Assembly (NCBI GenBank): GCA_964247055.1 | Contig: OZ176055.1 | Location: 620,001 to 684,000, forward strand | DNA: 64,000 nt | Source: Paragordius varius | Taxonomy: Eukaryota > Nematomorpha | Direction of reading: 5' to 3' | Part shown: piece after piece, positions 23,971-47,989 of the stretch | Numbering within the stretch: position 1 is the stretch's first letter | Layout: every line of letters starts with the position of its first letter | Program-made: the position numbers and the translations under genes | Notes under the pieces: generated by a model | Databases searched by the model: none | What the model was told of the DNA's origin: nothing | Seen by the model: only the letters and a program-made list of their open reading frames with translations

Positions 23971-24399
23971 ACACTTGGATACAATACATTCATTTCAGTC
24001 ATCCGATCCAAATAGGGGTTGGGAAACTGATTATAAATCAATTATTTTTTATATATGGAACAAATTAAAACCATTATAAAAGTTTAAACTCATATAAAAT
24101 TAATGCATCGAATTCAAAAATCTAAAAAACTTATTATTTATTTTATGGATGAACTTCAAGGAAACATGACATGTGTGAATTAGCTAAACACAGCAATAAT
24201 GCAAAATAAACAACTTTCTTCGTTTATATCAATGTTGATGACGTCGAAGTAGTTGGATATGAAGTCTCTCTCTTTTACTAAATTTTATTTATACATTTTG
24301 GCTTATTTATAAATTTTTATTGGGATGGAGGCATAAATTTTAAACTGGAAGATTCAGTAGTTTATTGGTTCCTAGATACCCCAATTTGAATCGAACAAG
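23971..24399. mobile_element. TTAA-flanked MITE (piggyBac-like), copy 2
   Basis: Paralogue of 8,127-8,684. TTAA lies at 23,967-23,970 and 24,400-24,403. It starts (A)CACTTGGATACAA and ends AATTTGAATCGAACAAG. It is internally shorter than copy 1. Confidence 0.55.
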
Positions 24400-24779
24400 T
24401 TAAGCATGATGAAACGTGTAAAAACACTATAAGATATTATTAAACCCCTCTATATGATTTTCAAAATTCTATAAATGAGGATATTTTTGTGGACTGTATG
24501 AAAAGATAATTTTTACGTAACCAAAATTTCAACTTACATTAAAACATTTTTTTCCCTTTTATCAGTTTATCGCCGAATCAATTTTAAACTTAAATATAAA
24601 AAAATGTGCTAAATTTTTCCTATTCTCATTGCTGGCATATATAAACAACACATTCTAATGAAATTAAAATAAATAACCGTCGCAATATTAATCGAATATT
24701 TTCGCTAGTTATTGATTTTTAGAATCACCTGCTTCTTTGGATATAATCAAAAAATATTAATTTATCTTTTAAATTAAGG

Positions 24780-24990
24780 TTTAGAGTGCTCATATAACGT
24801 TTTATGCCGAGAAAAGTCGAAGGCTCAAGAAATCGGGGCAGATATAAAATGCGTTGGATCGATAATTTAACTAGAGAAACCAAATTAACAATGCAACAGT
24901 TGAAATCAATCACACCTAACCGTACAAGTTGGCCTAACTATACTTACGAAATAGCGAAAAATAGACCCCGCTCTTAAAACAACAACATAT
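24780..24990 (+). pseudogene. LINE 3' tail fragment (RTE-like)
   Basis: A plus-strand reading frame from about 24,804 gives MPRKVEGSRNRGRYKMRWID followed by an NLTRET segment. This is the conserved R-GR--RWIDN C-terminal motif of the LINE at 21.5-23.3 kb. The frame ends TAA at about 24,979 and is followed by AACAACAACA, the same tail type. It is an extremely 5'-truncated insertion. Confidence 0.6.
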
Positions 24991-25229
24991 ATGCCTATAT
25001 ATTTAATACATATATTGGATGCCAAAAGCCTTTAATATTTTATTATATATTCACCTCTGGTAGAAACAACATTTCGAGATGTTCCTTAAACACTGAAAGC
25101 CATGAATTGTTAATTTTATATGATTTTATATTTCACTCTAACTTTTATTAATTTACAGATATAATTTTTACCATTGGACAAATTTTATCTTTAATCAAAT
25201 TATATTTATTTTATTCAGCCTAAAATTAT

Positions 25230-27330
25230 AATGTCCAGTAAATCAATAAATTTTTTACATGAATAAATATGCAAATTCAATTTTCCTCTCATTTTCATGC
25301 ACGAACACACCAAAAACACAAATTAGATTTCATCTATCAATCCACAAGCTTATATTATTTATGAGGGAATTGTTCAGGCAAAATAAATGCATCAAATTTT
25401 AAAAATAATATAATAAACGTTACGTTACTTATACTTTTATAGCAAACTTAATTTAGTTTTTTTGCACAATTGGACCAAAATTTAATTAATTTTGAAGGAA
25501 TTCCGTTGAACTCTACTGTTTTTATGAAATACAAATCGTTTTAAAAGAAGGATCGTAACAAGCATTAAATATAATATATTGAAACGGCGGTATCTAATTC
25601 ATTGCTTACCGTTATTGCCGTGACTGTGATCACTTTTAAGAATAATCATTCAAAAACTCATATGTGTTCAGTTGATCTAAATTATCATAATATATCGATA
25701 TAAAACTGAAATTGTAAAGATATGCGGAATTTTATTAAATTTTTACTATATATTATAACAGTAAAAATTAATATTATACAAACGGAACGTATAAACAAAG
25801 AGTCAAATTTGTTACAAAGACAACCATACTTTTTTAAACCTAAATTTTTTGAACAAAAACACAACAAAAACTGTTAGACTGGTTATATTGTTGCAGTCTG
25901 AAACCCAACCCTACGTTTTCTATAAGATATTAAAAACTAAACAATATTATATAATTCAAAATATCGCCCACATAATTATTAATTGTATTCTCTTATAAAT
26001 CCCAAGTATCATAAATTTTTTTGACTTAGAATTAATTGAATAGATACTAACAAATTGACATTATACTGGCAAAACGTAAAAACTATGAGAATATTTTTGA
26101 AGATACCCACCGTTTGGGTAGCCACATAACGAAATAGGGAAATTAAAGCACTCAAATTTATATTTTACAAAAATGCCATTATTAAATTTAAATGTCTATA
26201 AATTTATACGTTTTGTGTGTAATTGGAATTTTCCCTTTATTCTGCAAATTATTTAAAATTATAAATTATAACGTAATAAATTGTGAGCAAACTATTTCTT
26301 ATACGCTCCTATATAAAGTCGAATGATAAGATAATACGGAAAGCAATGTCAAACACACAGACAAACAATTTTAACAGAAGAATGCTAGGAAATATGAATA
26401 TTTATGACGATGATTAAGTTTGATGCGCAATTCTAATAAATTGGTAATACTGAAAAAATAAGCATCGAAATGATTTTAAAATCAACTTTTAGGCGTATGA
26501 AAACAAATGTGTGTGTCAGAAAATTATTTTTTTATTGTTTTAACCATTAAAATTTATGAAGCAATAATTAAGATTTTTTATGTCATTTAAGTTTAAAATA
26601 AAATTTTTTACAGAGCTTTGTGTCGTAAAGAAACAAAATTCCATAAAAGAGTTTGTTTGATTTTTGTCAGAATTGTAGAAATAATTAATTATCTATTATT
26701 AATTATGATTTAAAAAGAATATATGTTTACATAATATTTAAATTAAGTTTTTTTTAGCTTAATTAGTAAATAATTTTTACCATATATTCTAAATCAATCA
26801 AGATTGTGAAAGATTCGTGGCGAATATTTGCAAGTGTCATTAATTGGCTTAAATATCGCACTTTATAAACTTTATGATTAAATAATTCAAAATCCAGCGA
26901 GAGAAATATTGTCATAATAGATTTATCACATATTTAATTAATCAGTATTACCTTTATGCATTTTAGATATATATCTTGGGAAAAAATTATTACAAAAAGA
27001 AAAATATTACTCGGTAGAGAGGAGAGTGTGCTAAACTATATATCAAATCCATTATATTCGGAATTATGGATTTTCAATTCGAAATTGCAATTCTTAAATT
27101 AGCTGTAAAGGAATTTTTTGGGGGTTATTTTCAGTATATGGATGCAATGCAACGTGCAACTTTTCCTGGAATCGGGAAGTTCGTGAATATCAAAAAATTT
27201 TGATTATGCAGCTTATAAATGCATTCGTTTAGACACAGGGATTATAATCTGTATTTATTTTTTATTATTATCATTTTTTTCATAAGTTGTTGCCAGATTA
27301 ATACAATATCAATATTAAATTCGTCCTTAA
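25230..27330. repeat. Older local duplication, left copy
   Basis: Matches 28,580-31,720 in the same order. Shared blocks include AGATTTCATCTATCAAT, AATATGAATATTTATGA, TGTCGTAAAGAAACAAAAT, the AAGTGTCAT block and a CATAAGTTG block near the end. Identity is clearly lower than in the 1/15.4-kb duplication, with many indels. No coding sequence is seen in it. Confidence 0.65.
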
Positions 27331-27390
27331 GCGGTCTCCTAGGCCAGTCAGATTAACAAAAAAATGCATTTTGATAAAGTAGAGTGTTTA

Positions 27391-27677
27391 CAGTAAAAAC
27401 TAAAATTAGACGGACAAAACGTAAAAATCTAAATACAAATATTTTTAAAGGACAACCATACTTTTATAAACCTTTATTTTTCTCATATAATTTATATATT
27501 ACAATTGTTAAATATTGATTGATTGTGTAACCAATATACATATCAATTTTTACTTTGCAATTTATAACAATGAGTTATCTTTTTCAAAATCAAATTTTAA
27601 AAAGTAAGGTTGTATTTTAGAAAAAACATTTGTCTTTATATTTTTAGGTTTTGTCCGTTTAATTTCAATTTTTATTG
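27391..27677. mobile_element. Tc1/mariner-like MITE, near-complete
   Basis: 287 bp with inverted ends of about 80 bp. The left end starts CAGTAAAAACTAAAATT; the reverse complement of the right end starts CAATAAAAATTGAAATT. Both continue through CGGACAAAAC and ACAAC-CATAC/CCTTAC blocks. Both sides are flanked by TA, the Tc1/mariner target duplication. It has no coding capacity. Related pieces are at 3,761, 19,273, 25,759 and 57,561. Confidence 0.7.
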
Positions 27678-28579
27678 TAAATATTTTACTTTAAAACACC
27701 AAAAATATATAAGCTCTCTTGCATGTTTTCTTGTAATCATGGTTGACGAGATTAACCTTTAAACAAATTAAAAAGTTAATTACAATCGTAATGTATTTAT
27801 CTAACTTGGTACTATTGATTTAAAGAAATAATTTTTACATATTCGCCTAAAATAGCTAAAACGACAAATTAATTAAATTTTAAAATTACTTTTTCAAAAA
27901 TGAATGCAGTGTTTAACGAAAACCTCCCCACATTACACATTTTATGTCGACAGTTAATTTATTTTTTAAACAAAAATAATGCAATTTTAATTATAAAAAC
28001 AATTTTTTTTAATATAATAAACAATGTTCGGACAACCATTTTTTGCTGCTTACAATAATTTTTGGAACTTTTAACGTTAGAATGTGCGCAAAATAGGTAT
28101 CTTTAGTTTTTTTTTTCAAAACCGAAACCATTACATTTTTCTTACGTTTTGAAACGGACTCGCCTGAAATTATTTTTTTCGATATTAGGATATCAGGATA
28201 ATAGTATACAATAAATATCCGTAGCATGAATGTTATAACCATTGTTTGTAAGCTAATCTGTTATATTTTAACAAAAAAATCTTATTAACCGATAATTTAT
28301 GGCAAACGTAACCCTGGTGCCAGAAATTGCTTTTTTAATCAATACAGTCTATTTGGACTCTAATAAAAATAGTTGATGTGTTTTAATATTCTTTTTATGC
28401 AGCCCCTCAGGCTATTTGTGTTTTAAACACATCTGATAGAAATAAATAAAAAGTGAGGAAGTTTTAAATATTTACTGAGAATACCCTATTTTTACTATAA
28501 TTTATTGCTATTTATTTAATATCTTTGAGAGATAATTTACAAAAATTTTCTCTCCAAAAATAATATATATTTTATGCTG

Positions 28580-30818
28580 GAAATTGTAATTTCAGTAAAT
28601 CAATAAACAATAATAAAAATATGCAAATTTAATTTTTCTTAAGCAGTTCTTCTGCTCATGCACGACAACACACCAAACAAAAACCAAATTAGATTTCATC
28701 TATCAATGAAAAATCCTAAATAATTTATGAGGGAATAAAAAATTGCAAATTATAAAAATAGTGTTATTTACGTTTATTCTTACCCTTTTTATAAAGAACA
28801 AGCTATTCTAGTTTATTACACAATTGGATTAAAAAACCATGATTATTTTTGAAGAAACGTTAAATGAAACCTATTATTTTTATTAAAAAAATTAAAACGC
28901 TGTTTTTAAAGTTGAAAGGTGATAACATGAAGTATAATTTTACAGAAGAAAGTAACAGTTAACTAATTGATTAAAGGTTATTGATTACGTGACTAATACC
29001 ACTTTTAAAAATAATCATTCAAATCTCATATGCATGTCAAATAATCAAAATTATTTTAATATGAGTGAATAAAACCTGTATATTATAAATGTACTAATTC
29101 TTAATTATATTACAAGCATTTAACTTCGTTTTTTGTTTAAATACATCTGGGGCGCCTAACATATGCGCTCAAACACACCTTCAACTAATTTTAAAATTCA
29201 AATTTTACGGATTCTAAGTAAAATTCTGAATAATCTTTTCGGATTTTTGGCAATGAACTAGCAAAAATTGAAACTTTTTAATCTTATGTTTATGATCTAA
29301 TATTGTCAATGCCAATATATTCTTTAAATGTGAAGCCCATTGGAAATTTTAGTTCAAAATGCAGATTGCGTAGCCATGTAGGACAACACATGGAATATTG
29401 CTCATGATTGCGAATAAGGACAATTAGGTGTCAGGCCCTTTATTTTTTGCCCCAGTCAAAAATTCAGCTTAATATGAAATTAGGATTTTAAATATAAGAT
29501 GTTTGGATGAAATAGATGAAATTTAATCTTTTTGATTTTATAGGATTGAATAAAATTATATTCGGAATACTTTAGTTTTAAACAATACATAATTTTTTAT
29601 CATAGAAAGAGGTTGTCCACATATATAAAGTTATGCGTTATAATTTCTTGTAAAATGTTTAAACCCTAATAAATTTGATTAAAAATCTTAATCTTTCAAT
29701 TTTGTAGAATACTTTATAATTGCGAGATGTAGTGATTTTAATTTATTTTAGATATGCGGAGATGGATTTTAAGTCACACCAAATTTACACTTTTTTAAAA
29801 CTTTATGGTTGTCAAACATTACAATATTAAAACTTTTACAAAAACTGCAAAAACTTAATTAAAAATTAATTTCTTTATTAACTATCTCTACAAGTTATAT
29901 AAATATAGATTTTAATGAAATTGTAATAAGCTATCTACTTAATGCACTATACTCTCATAAAAAAGCGGATTTGCGGAATGCAAAACACACAGAAAAATCA
30001 TTTTAATAATACGAATACAGGGAAATATGAATATTTATGATGATTAATCTTGTTGCGCAATTCCTATAAATATGGTAATTTCTAAAAAAATAGCATTGAA
30101 ATTATTTATAATAAAATTTTGTCTCTATGGTCATACATGAAATATTAGGGTTTACACTTTTCATCAGAAATAAACGATTTTTTTATAGAAAAAAATATTT
30201 GAATATTTTTTATGATGATTTTAAATTAACTTTTCGGCCTAAAGCAAATAAGCGGAAAATTAAATATTTTATTGTTTTAACCATTAAAAATTTATATATA
30301 AAAGTCAGTTATAATTTAATATATTTATTAAAAATTAAAAAAATTAATTAAATAGGATTAAGCTCTATGAATCCCAATTTTTTTAACTCCAAATTACATA
30401 GTCATGATATGGGCGCAAACTAAAACATTGCGTAATTTATATAGTGAATATATTGATTACAGTTAAATTATTTTTAACGCTCTAATCCAAATTGAGTTAA
30501 CCGGTTATACCAGCCTATCCATAATTTGATATTATAAAAAACTTTTGATTTAGGCGTTCCCAATTTAAATTTATTATTGTTAAAGGTATGAGATATTTCG
30601 ACATTTCAAATTATTATTCTGTTTTTAGAACCATTTATCGTTTAAATTACGGTACGTATGGGATAAAACAATGTTAGTCCAAAAAAGATTAATAATTGTA
30701 TTAAAAAACAACCCTAGTTGTGTATACAGCCCCCTGTTTTTTTTTAACAAAACATTCTTTTTAATTCTATTGACTAACATTGTTTTATGACATACACTAC
30801 TGTATTTTAAAATCATAT

Positions 30819-30876
<58 letters not shown>

Positions 30877-31720
30877 GGATAATCATGATTTATATTACAA
30901 CAAAATTTAAGATGGAATCTAAAATTTGTAAGAATGATATTTCTTCTTTTATAGCTAGCCAAGCAATTCTTTTCATATTAATTTGACTCAAATATAATTG
31001 CTAGAGATATTTGTTGTCGTAAAGAAACAAAATCTATCAAATGAGTTGGTCCTTTGGTTTCTGTCGAAATTGTCAAAATTATTAATAATATTAAACTAAA
31101 TTATTGGACATGTTAATTGATGGATAAAAATATGCTAAGATTATATGTTAAGTGAATTTCTTGCATACAATAGAAAATTAGTAAATAGTTTTTTCCTTAA
31201 ACCCATCTACAATAAAGATTGTCAAATATTCTCGGCGACTATTTAAAAGTGTCATCCATAATTGGTGGCTTAATTATCTAATGCACTTGTCAACTCTATA
31301 TCTTGAAAGCATTTAATATTTTTATCGAGAGAGATTTTGCGCATTAAATATATTATATATTTTAAAAATTATTAATAATGAAAAAATACTTATTGGGTGA
31401 AGGGATATGCTAAACGTGAATTATAATTGAAATGGATTGCCAAAACTTTTAAAAAGTTTTATAAATATATAAAAAAATTTTTTTGAAAATGAGTTACAGT
31501 ATATAAACATATGTGAAGCAACGTACAATTTTTTCTGAAGTTTGAAAGCTGGTGGATTTCTATACGAATCAAATAAATTAAGCAACTAAGTTGTAAATGC
31601 ATTCATTTATAAAGACCTAGCCCGGATTGTAATTCTGTAATACTTATATTCTATTATTCTCAATTTTTTCATAAGTTGGCTGCCTAGCCAGATAAATACC
31701 ATAAAATTTAATTTGTTTTT
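28580..31720. repeat. Older local duplication, right copy
   Basis: Counterpart of 25,230-27,330. It is longer because of extra sequence in the 29.1-30.0 kb and 30.1-31.0 kb stretches, including an AT microsatellite at 30,827-30,869. No gene is seen; the open frames here are AT-rich and without recognisable domains. Confidence 0.65.
30827..30869. repeat. (AT)n microsatellite
   Basis: About 20 AT dinucleotides. Confidence 0.95.
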
Positions 31721-32681
31721 TAGTTGAGACTCTTAAATTTAAACAGTAAACGGATTAACAAAATAGGAATTTAATAATGTATGATGTCTGGATTTAATAT
31801 TTTTAGTCATTTAACACTATAAATCTATTATTAGATATCACTAAAAATCAATGTTTTATTGAATTTTAGTTGACAAACTTCTAATTCCAAAACATAATGT
31901 AAGTAAATTAAGATTTTTGAATTAATTATGGAATTTACAAAAAACCATATCAAAAATATTTAATGTATATTTTTTATAGTGGTTAACACTATTGAATAAT
32001 AAAAAACCGAATTATATTTTTTCTCTATAATATCTGAAAGATATAGTTTTAAGAGATATTAGAAAATAAAATAGTAAATAATTAATATTAGTGGATTGTT
32101 TTTACAATAATTTATACCAATCTCTTCAAATAAGGCAAGAAAACCGCCATTCTTTTAGGGCAAAACCGGAATCAAGCAACCCAAAACTGTTTTAGAATTC
32201 GGAAGGAACTGGTGACAAAAAAGTGGCATTATAACCGAAAATAACCATGTTTCAATTATTATTACATACAATAAGTATAATGCGTTTTAACTAATTATTA
32301 CTTTTATTGTGAATCTACATAACTCATTAATAAAGTATTTTTTAATCGTTTGGGCTAAATTTTATATACCATTGTAAGAAACACATTTTTAAGGGAATTA
32401 GTGAGAATGTTTTTTTAATAGCAACCGAAAATTATAATTAATTCAACTTATTTGAACTAAAGCTCAGGTATTAAGTTTATAAACAAGTATTCTACGGTAT
32501 TTTAAGTGTATTATTACTGAAAACCCAAACTTTTGCGACCGAATTACAGATCAATTTGGCGATTAATAATAATATGATTAGAAATGATTATTTAGATGGA
32601 TTTTATTGGAATTACAAGAATTTAAAGATAATATTGAACTAAAAAATAAATTATTTAAAATGTGTAAAGATATCTAATTAA

Positions 32682-33162
32682 CACTTGGATATAACACATT
32701 CATTTCAGTCCTTCGATTCAAATTGGGGTAGTTGGATATCACCTGTCTTAAATTAAATATTTTAAAAAATATGGAATGAAATGGCACAAATTGCACTTAT
32801 ATAACATTAATAAACCGAAATACATAAAAAGGATCATTCAAAAATACTAGATATAACCGATTTAAAGGTAAAATCTCAGGGTAAATTAGTCAACATGACA
32901 TGTGTGCATGAGCTAAATAAAATAATACAAAATAAACGACTTTTTCTGTTTGAAAATGTTGCAAATTAAAAATGGCGTCGAAGTAGTTTGATATGGAACT
33001 TTTTTTTCAAAACTAATTTTTATTTGGTTCGGCTTATTTATATATTTTTGTTAAGATAAAAGCGTAAATTCAAATTGTTGCCGTTTCTTTCAGTAGTTTT
33101 TTTAAAAATATCAACTTTGAAATAGTCTGGGGTATTTAGATATCCCAATTTGAATCAAACTG
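32682..33162. mobile_element. TTAA-flanked MITE (piggyBac-like), copy 3
   Basis: 481 bp with TTAA at 32,678-32,681 and 33,163-33,166. It starts CACTTGGATATAACACATTC and ends CAATTTGAATCAAACTG. This copy lies outside the segmental duplication, which shows that the element is dispersed. Confidence 0.65.
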
Positions 33163-33169
33163 TTAAATG

Positions 33170-34870
33170 TTAAGGTTTAAAAAAATATTTTAAAGCTAAT
33201 TTTGTATGAAGGTTAATATAGACCATGTATTATGATATAATTATTTCTTTTTGTCGACTAATTGCTAATCCGAATCAACAGTACACAGAAGCGATAAATA
33301 TCTTCTATTTATTTGAGCAAAAGTTAATTAATATAAAATTTTCAACAACAACTTTTCTAAATACAATATAGTAATGAATTTTCCATTATCGTAGGTTTTT
33401 TTAACTTTTTAAGCTCCTTAACGGATTAACGAAAGCCCTGTTAAAAACGCAGAGTTTGGAAAAGGCAAATTGATTTTTAAAAATAATTTTCAAATAAAAA
33501 ACACAAAATCTTTTCAAGCAAAAATTCAAAAATCTGGAAAGTTGAAAACAATAATCACCTTTGAAAGTCTTATTGGAATGATTTTGATTTTTGTACAATA
33601 AAATCAATATATGTACTTAATTAAATTAGCTTTTAATCGTATTCATCAAAAGATTTGTTGATCTCACAAAGAAATTAATGAATTTTTTGCAATAATCCGC
33701 AAAACAAAAATATTTTAAATGAAATGAAAGGAATAAATGACATTTAATCTTTAGATATTTATTATTCATACTAAAATTTTTCAAGGCAGCTAAAAATATT
33801 TTAGGAGATATGAATATTTATGACCTATTATGATAAAAATTTAAACATTTTTGACTAAAATATTTATATACCACCAAGTACATCTCTAATAATGTTAAAA
33901 AAATTTTGATTACAATATAATCAAAATACAAAATATTGGTAAAGTTTTTTAAAGGTTAGGTCTTTATACTTAAATCATTTTACCATTTTTGCATGGATTA
34001 TCCATAATGTATCGTTAAAATATTATCATAAAATAAACTGAATCACAAAAATTAATTTTTAATTCTTAAATATATAGGCAAAATTTATTCTGCCAAAATT
34101 TAAAAAATTGTTTTGTATTGTATATAAAACTAGATATTTTAATGTCGGAAATTTAATTAAATAAAAGAACAAATATTGTTTGGAGATCAAATGAGCCATT
34201 CCTGGTCTTCTATTGTTTTTTATCTCAAAATTTATTTTGTAATCTTAAAAAGATAGTTGCTATATTTTCAACAAAGTTTAATGACAATTTAATTTAATAC
34301 AATAAAATTATTAACCGATTCCTTTTAAATGTGCTCTCGCTGGATGATAAATATAATATTTTATTATTGGAATTTGCGAAATTGGAACGCAAATAAAAAT
34401 GTATATATCGATAATCAAATTAATTTTTGTTCGCGTTATTGCTGTGATAAAATAGCCGGCTAAGCCAACAAAATTTCTGTTTTATTTTTTTTCTCGTAAA
34501 AATAATCTGTATTATTGATGATGAAGATTTATGACAATTATTATTAATTCATCATTGAATATTTGTTACTTACTTGCTTAATTATTTCTTTAAATACATT
34601 TTCTATATCTTGTATCTGACCATTTTTTATGCGTAAATTGATAGATAGATAGATACATTATACGACATTATCTTCTATTGCTTTTTTTGGCAAAAAAATC
34701 ATTAGTAATAATTAAGTTAATTCCTAAGGGATATATCGCTAAATCCTGCCTGATATGGCAAAACTTCACATATATCAAAAAAAATGTTTAAATTTCAAAT
34801 ATTCTCCATATCCTTATATTATTCTTTTTTGAATGGTTTTTAACCTATTTTTAAACTAACCATCAATACA
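33170..34870. other. Upstream intergenic region of the glutamate receptor
   Basis: AT-rich sequence with a short (GATA)n run at about 34,640-34,656. I see no clear core promoter or 5' UTR exon, so the transcription start cannot be placed. Confidence 0.4.
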
Positions 34871-45811
<10,941 letters not shown>

Positions 45812-45956
45812 AAAAATGTAAAGGCGCTTACCAATTGTATATTGCATAAAATTTAGATTGTATAATTAGAGTGATAAATGTTATTTTATATTTTTGAATA
45901 TTATATAGTTGCATTTAAAAAAAATTGTTGTGACCCATTATATGTTTAACAAGAAT

Positions 45957-45962
45957 AATAAA
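45957..45962 (+). promoter_or_regulatory. Polyadenylation signal AATAAA of the receptor gene
   Basis: AATAAA lies 146 bases after the stop codon, in the expected orientation. It is the first canonical hexamer I see after the stop. Confidence 0.55.
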
Positions 45963-47960
45963 ATATCGTTAAAATTGTTAAATTATCGATAAAAAACTAT
46001 TGATTAGCGAATAATATTTGCCAGAAAAAATATTTATCTTAAATAATAATTATATATTTTCTGATATTGTTTCCCGTTCCGAATTTGGGTAATAAGCTAT
46101 CTATTCTTTTAACTATGAAATACAGAAAACATGTAAGTAGAAAAACAATAACGATGACATTATTAAATTATAATGATAAATTATCTACAAAAATTAGTAA
46201 CAAAAAACAGAAATTTTAATGGCGCTAAATTGTCTAACGTCCGTATGGTTGAATAAAAATTATAACACAATGATAATTTAATTACATATTTTAACTTTAA
46301 AATGGATTGAGGCAAAACTCTCGCTTAAAACACCTTTCTCCAAAGGCAAAGCTTAAAATCCTTTTTTAATATCCTGCCCCCATTTTGAGACAAGTTAAAA
46401 TTATTACGATTTCCAAGTCTATTAAATTATATCCTAAATTTTTGCATGTGAAAAAAAACCTTCATGTGACCTATATTTTCAAATATGTAAAAACAGGTCG
46501 TCCGCTAGTTTCAAAAAGTCCCTGGTTTCGAAATTAATGAACTGAGGTGTTCCTAAAATTTTGTAATGCATAATCGGGGCGATTTTTTAAAATAAAAATT
46601 TTGAACGGTTACCGAATCGGCTCTACTTTTACACTGAGCTCTGAAACTCTAATATAACTTATGTTATTTTACCAGAAGTTAATTTTATAAATTGATAAAG
46701 TAAATATGTTCTTAAACTATAGTGCTCAAATAATTCATCAGTCTCCAAGTGTTAATTCTTAACATTGCTAATCCGACTTCAATCAGATACTAGAATAAAA
46801 ATGTTATTATACGATCAATTTTTTTAACAAATATCAAATTTTAAAATTATGATGGTCATTCTATTTTGATGAGCAAATTTTATTTGTAAAAAAATAACAC
46901 ATATGGAAACCACTTATTTTGGTTAGAACCGGTTTCTGCTAAAATCTTAAGAATCGCGTTTTCCTATGATTCCGAGTCCAGTTCGAAGCCTGTAAAGTTT
47001 TTAGCTGTTAGTATTTGTAGTTTTTAGGTTTAAATATTAAATTATAGCTTCAAAAGTATTATCTTTCTAAACTAAACCTTAATGTTACAACTACACTATT
47101 GTCATTTACCATATTTTTTTATTTTACTGGTATGCTATTTATTAATCTATCTTATTCCTTGGGTCTTTTTAAATATATAATCTATATTGAAGGAATATGA
47201 TTGAAGCTAAAGGCTCATCTAAATAAAATATCTCGTTGTTTTATGATAAAATATATTTTTCCAAGTAAAACGGATATTTTAATTGAATTTTTATTTTTTA
47301 ACACCAATCAACACTCTGATTTTTGATTCCCATTAAAATGTAAAACTGTGTTTAAACTAAATAGAATATGACATCACAAAATAAGAAAGGACATACTTTG
47401 CTTTTTAAACGCAAAATTTTTGTTAAAGGGCATTATGGATATTTAAGCATGTTTAGTGATGTTTATTAGATGGCTACCCGTCCCCCCCCCCTTCCCCCCC
47501 CCATTGAAATTCTATCATCTATTTCATATAAACTATTCATTCTATTACATACAAAGTAGAACCCAACACTTACAACGATAGATAGGCATCGTTCATTTAT
47601 TTAATTTTATCCATTAGTTTATATGTATATACATTTTTTTATATGAATATTTGTGTCAATATAATTAACCAATTAAATATCCAAATGGTTGGTTATTTGG
47701 GTTTTTTTCACTGCCAGATTTTCGCTTTTTTTGACGGTCAGATCTATTTCGCTTTTTTTCCCTTTTCTTGGCTTTAAATAATTTAAATACAAATAAGTTT
47801 TGATATTAAAATGTTAAAATGTGGAATAAACCTTTATTTCGTTTTTCAATCATCTTAGCCAAACAGATTTTATCGATCCAACGAGTTTTTCCACTATATA
47901 TATTAAATTTGTATTATCTTATCCTTTAACAAATTAGAATTATAGCAGTTGTAGTCATAA
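45963..47960. other. Intergenic AT-rich sequence
   Basis: No gene or repeat family is recognised. A poly-C tract lies at 47,482-47,502. Confidence 0.45.
47482..47502. repeat. Poly-C tract
   Basis: Ten C, TT, then nine C, which is striking in such AT-rich DNA. Confidence 0.9.
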
Positions 47961-47989
47961 GTCTTAACCGGTTTTTTTGGTAAAAAACA

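Larger units (their letters stand above)
15364..24410. repeat. Segmental duplication, right copy (B)
   Basis: Direct repeat of 1-8,700, offset by about 15.4 kb at its start. It is interrupted by a Helitron fragment (19,985-20,844) and a LINE (21,530-23,292), both absent from copy A. In copy A the corresponding sites read through: around 4,410-4,490 for the Helitron and 5,050-5,100 for the LINE. It ends within or just after the TTAA MITE. Confidence 0.85.

Noticed and set aside
28009-28242. 77-codon minus-strand frame
   Set aside because: No domain or splice context; the surrounding DNA is AT-rich and non-coding.
30780-30986. Open frame with a Tyr/Ile run
   Set aside because: It is a translation of an (AT)n microsatellite.
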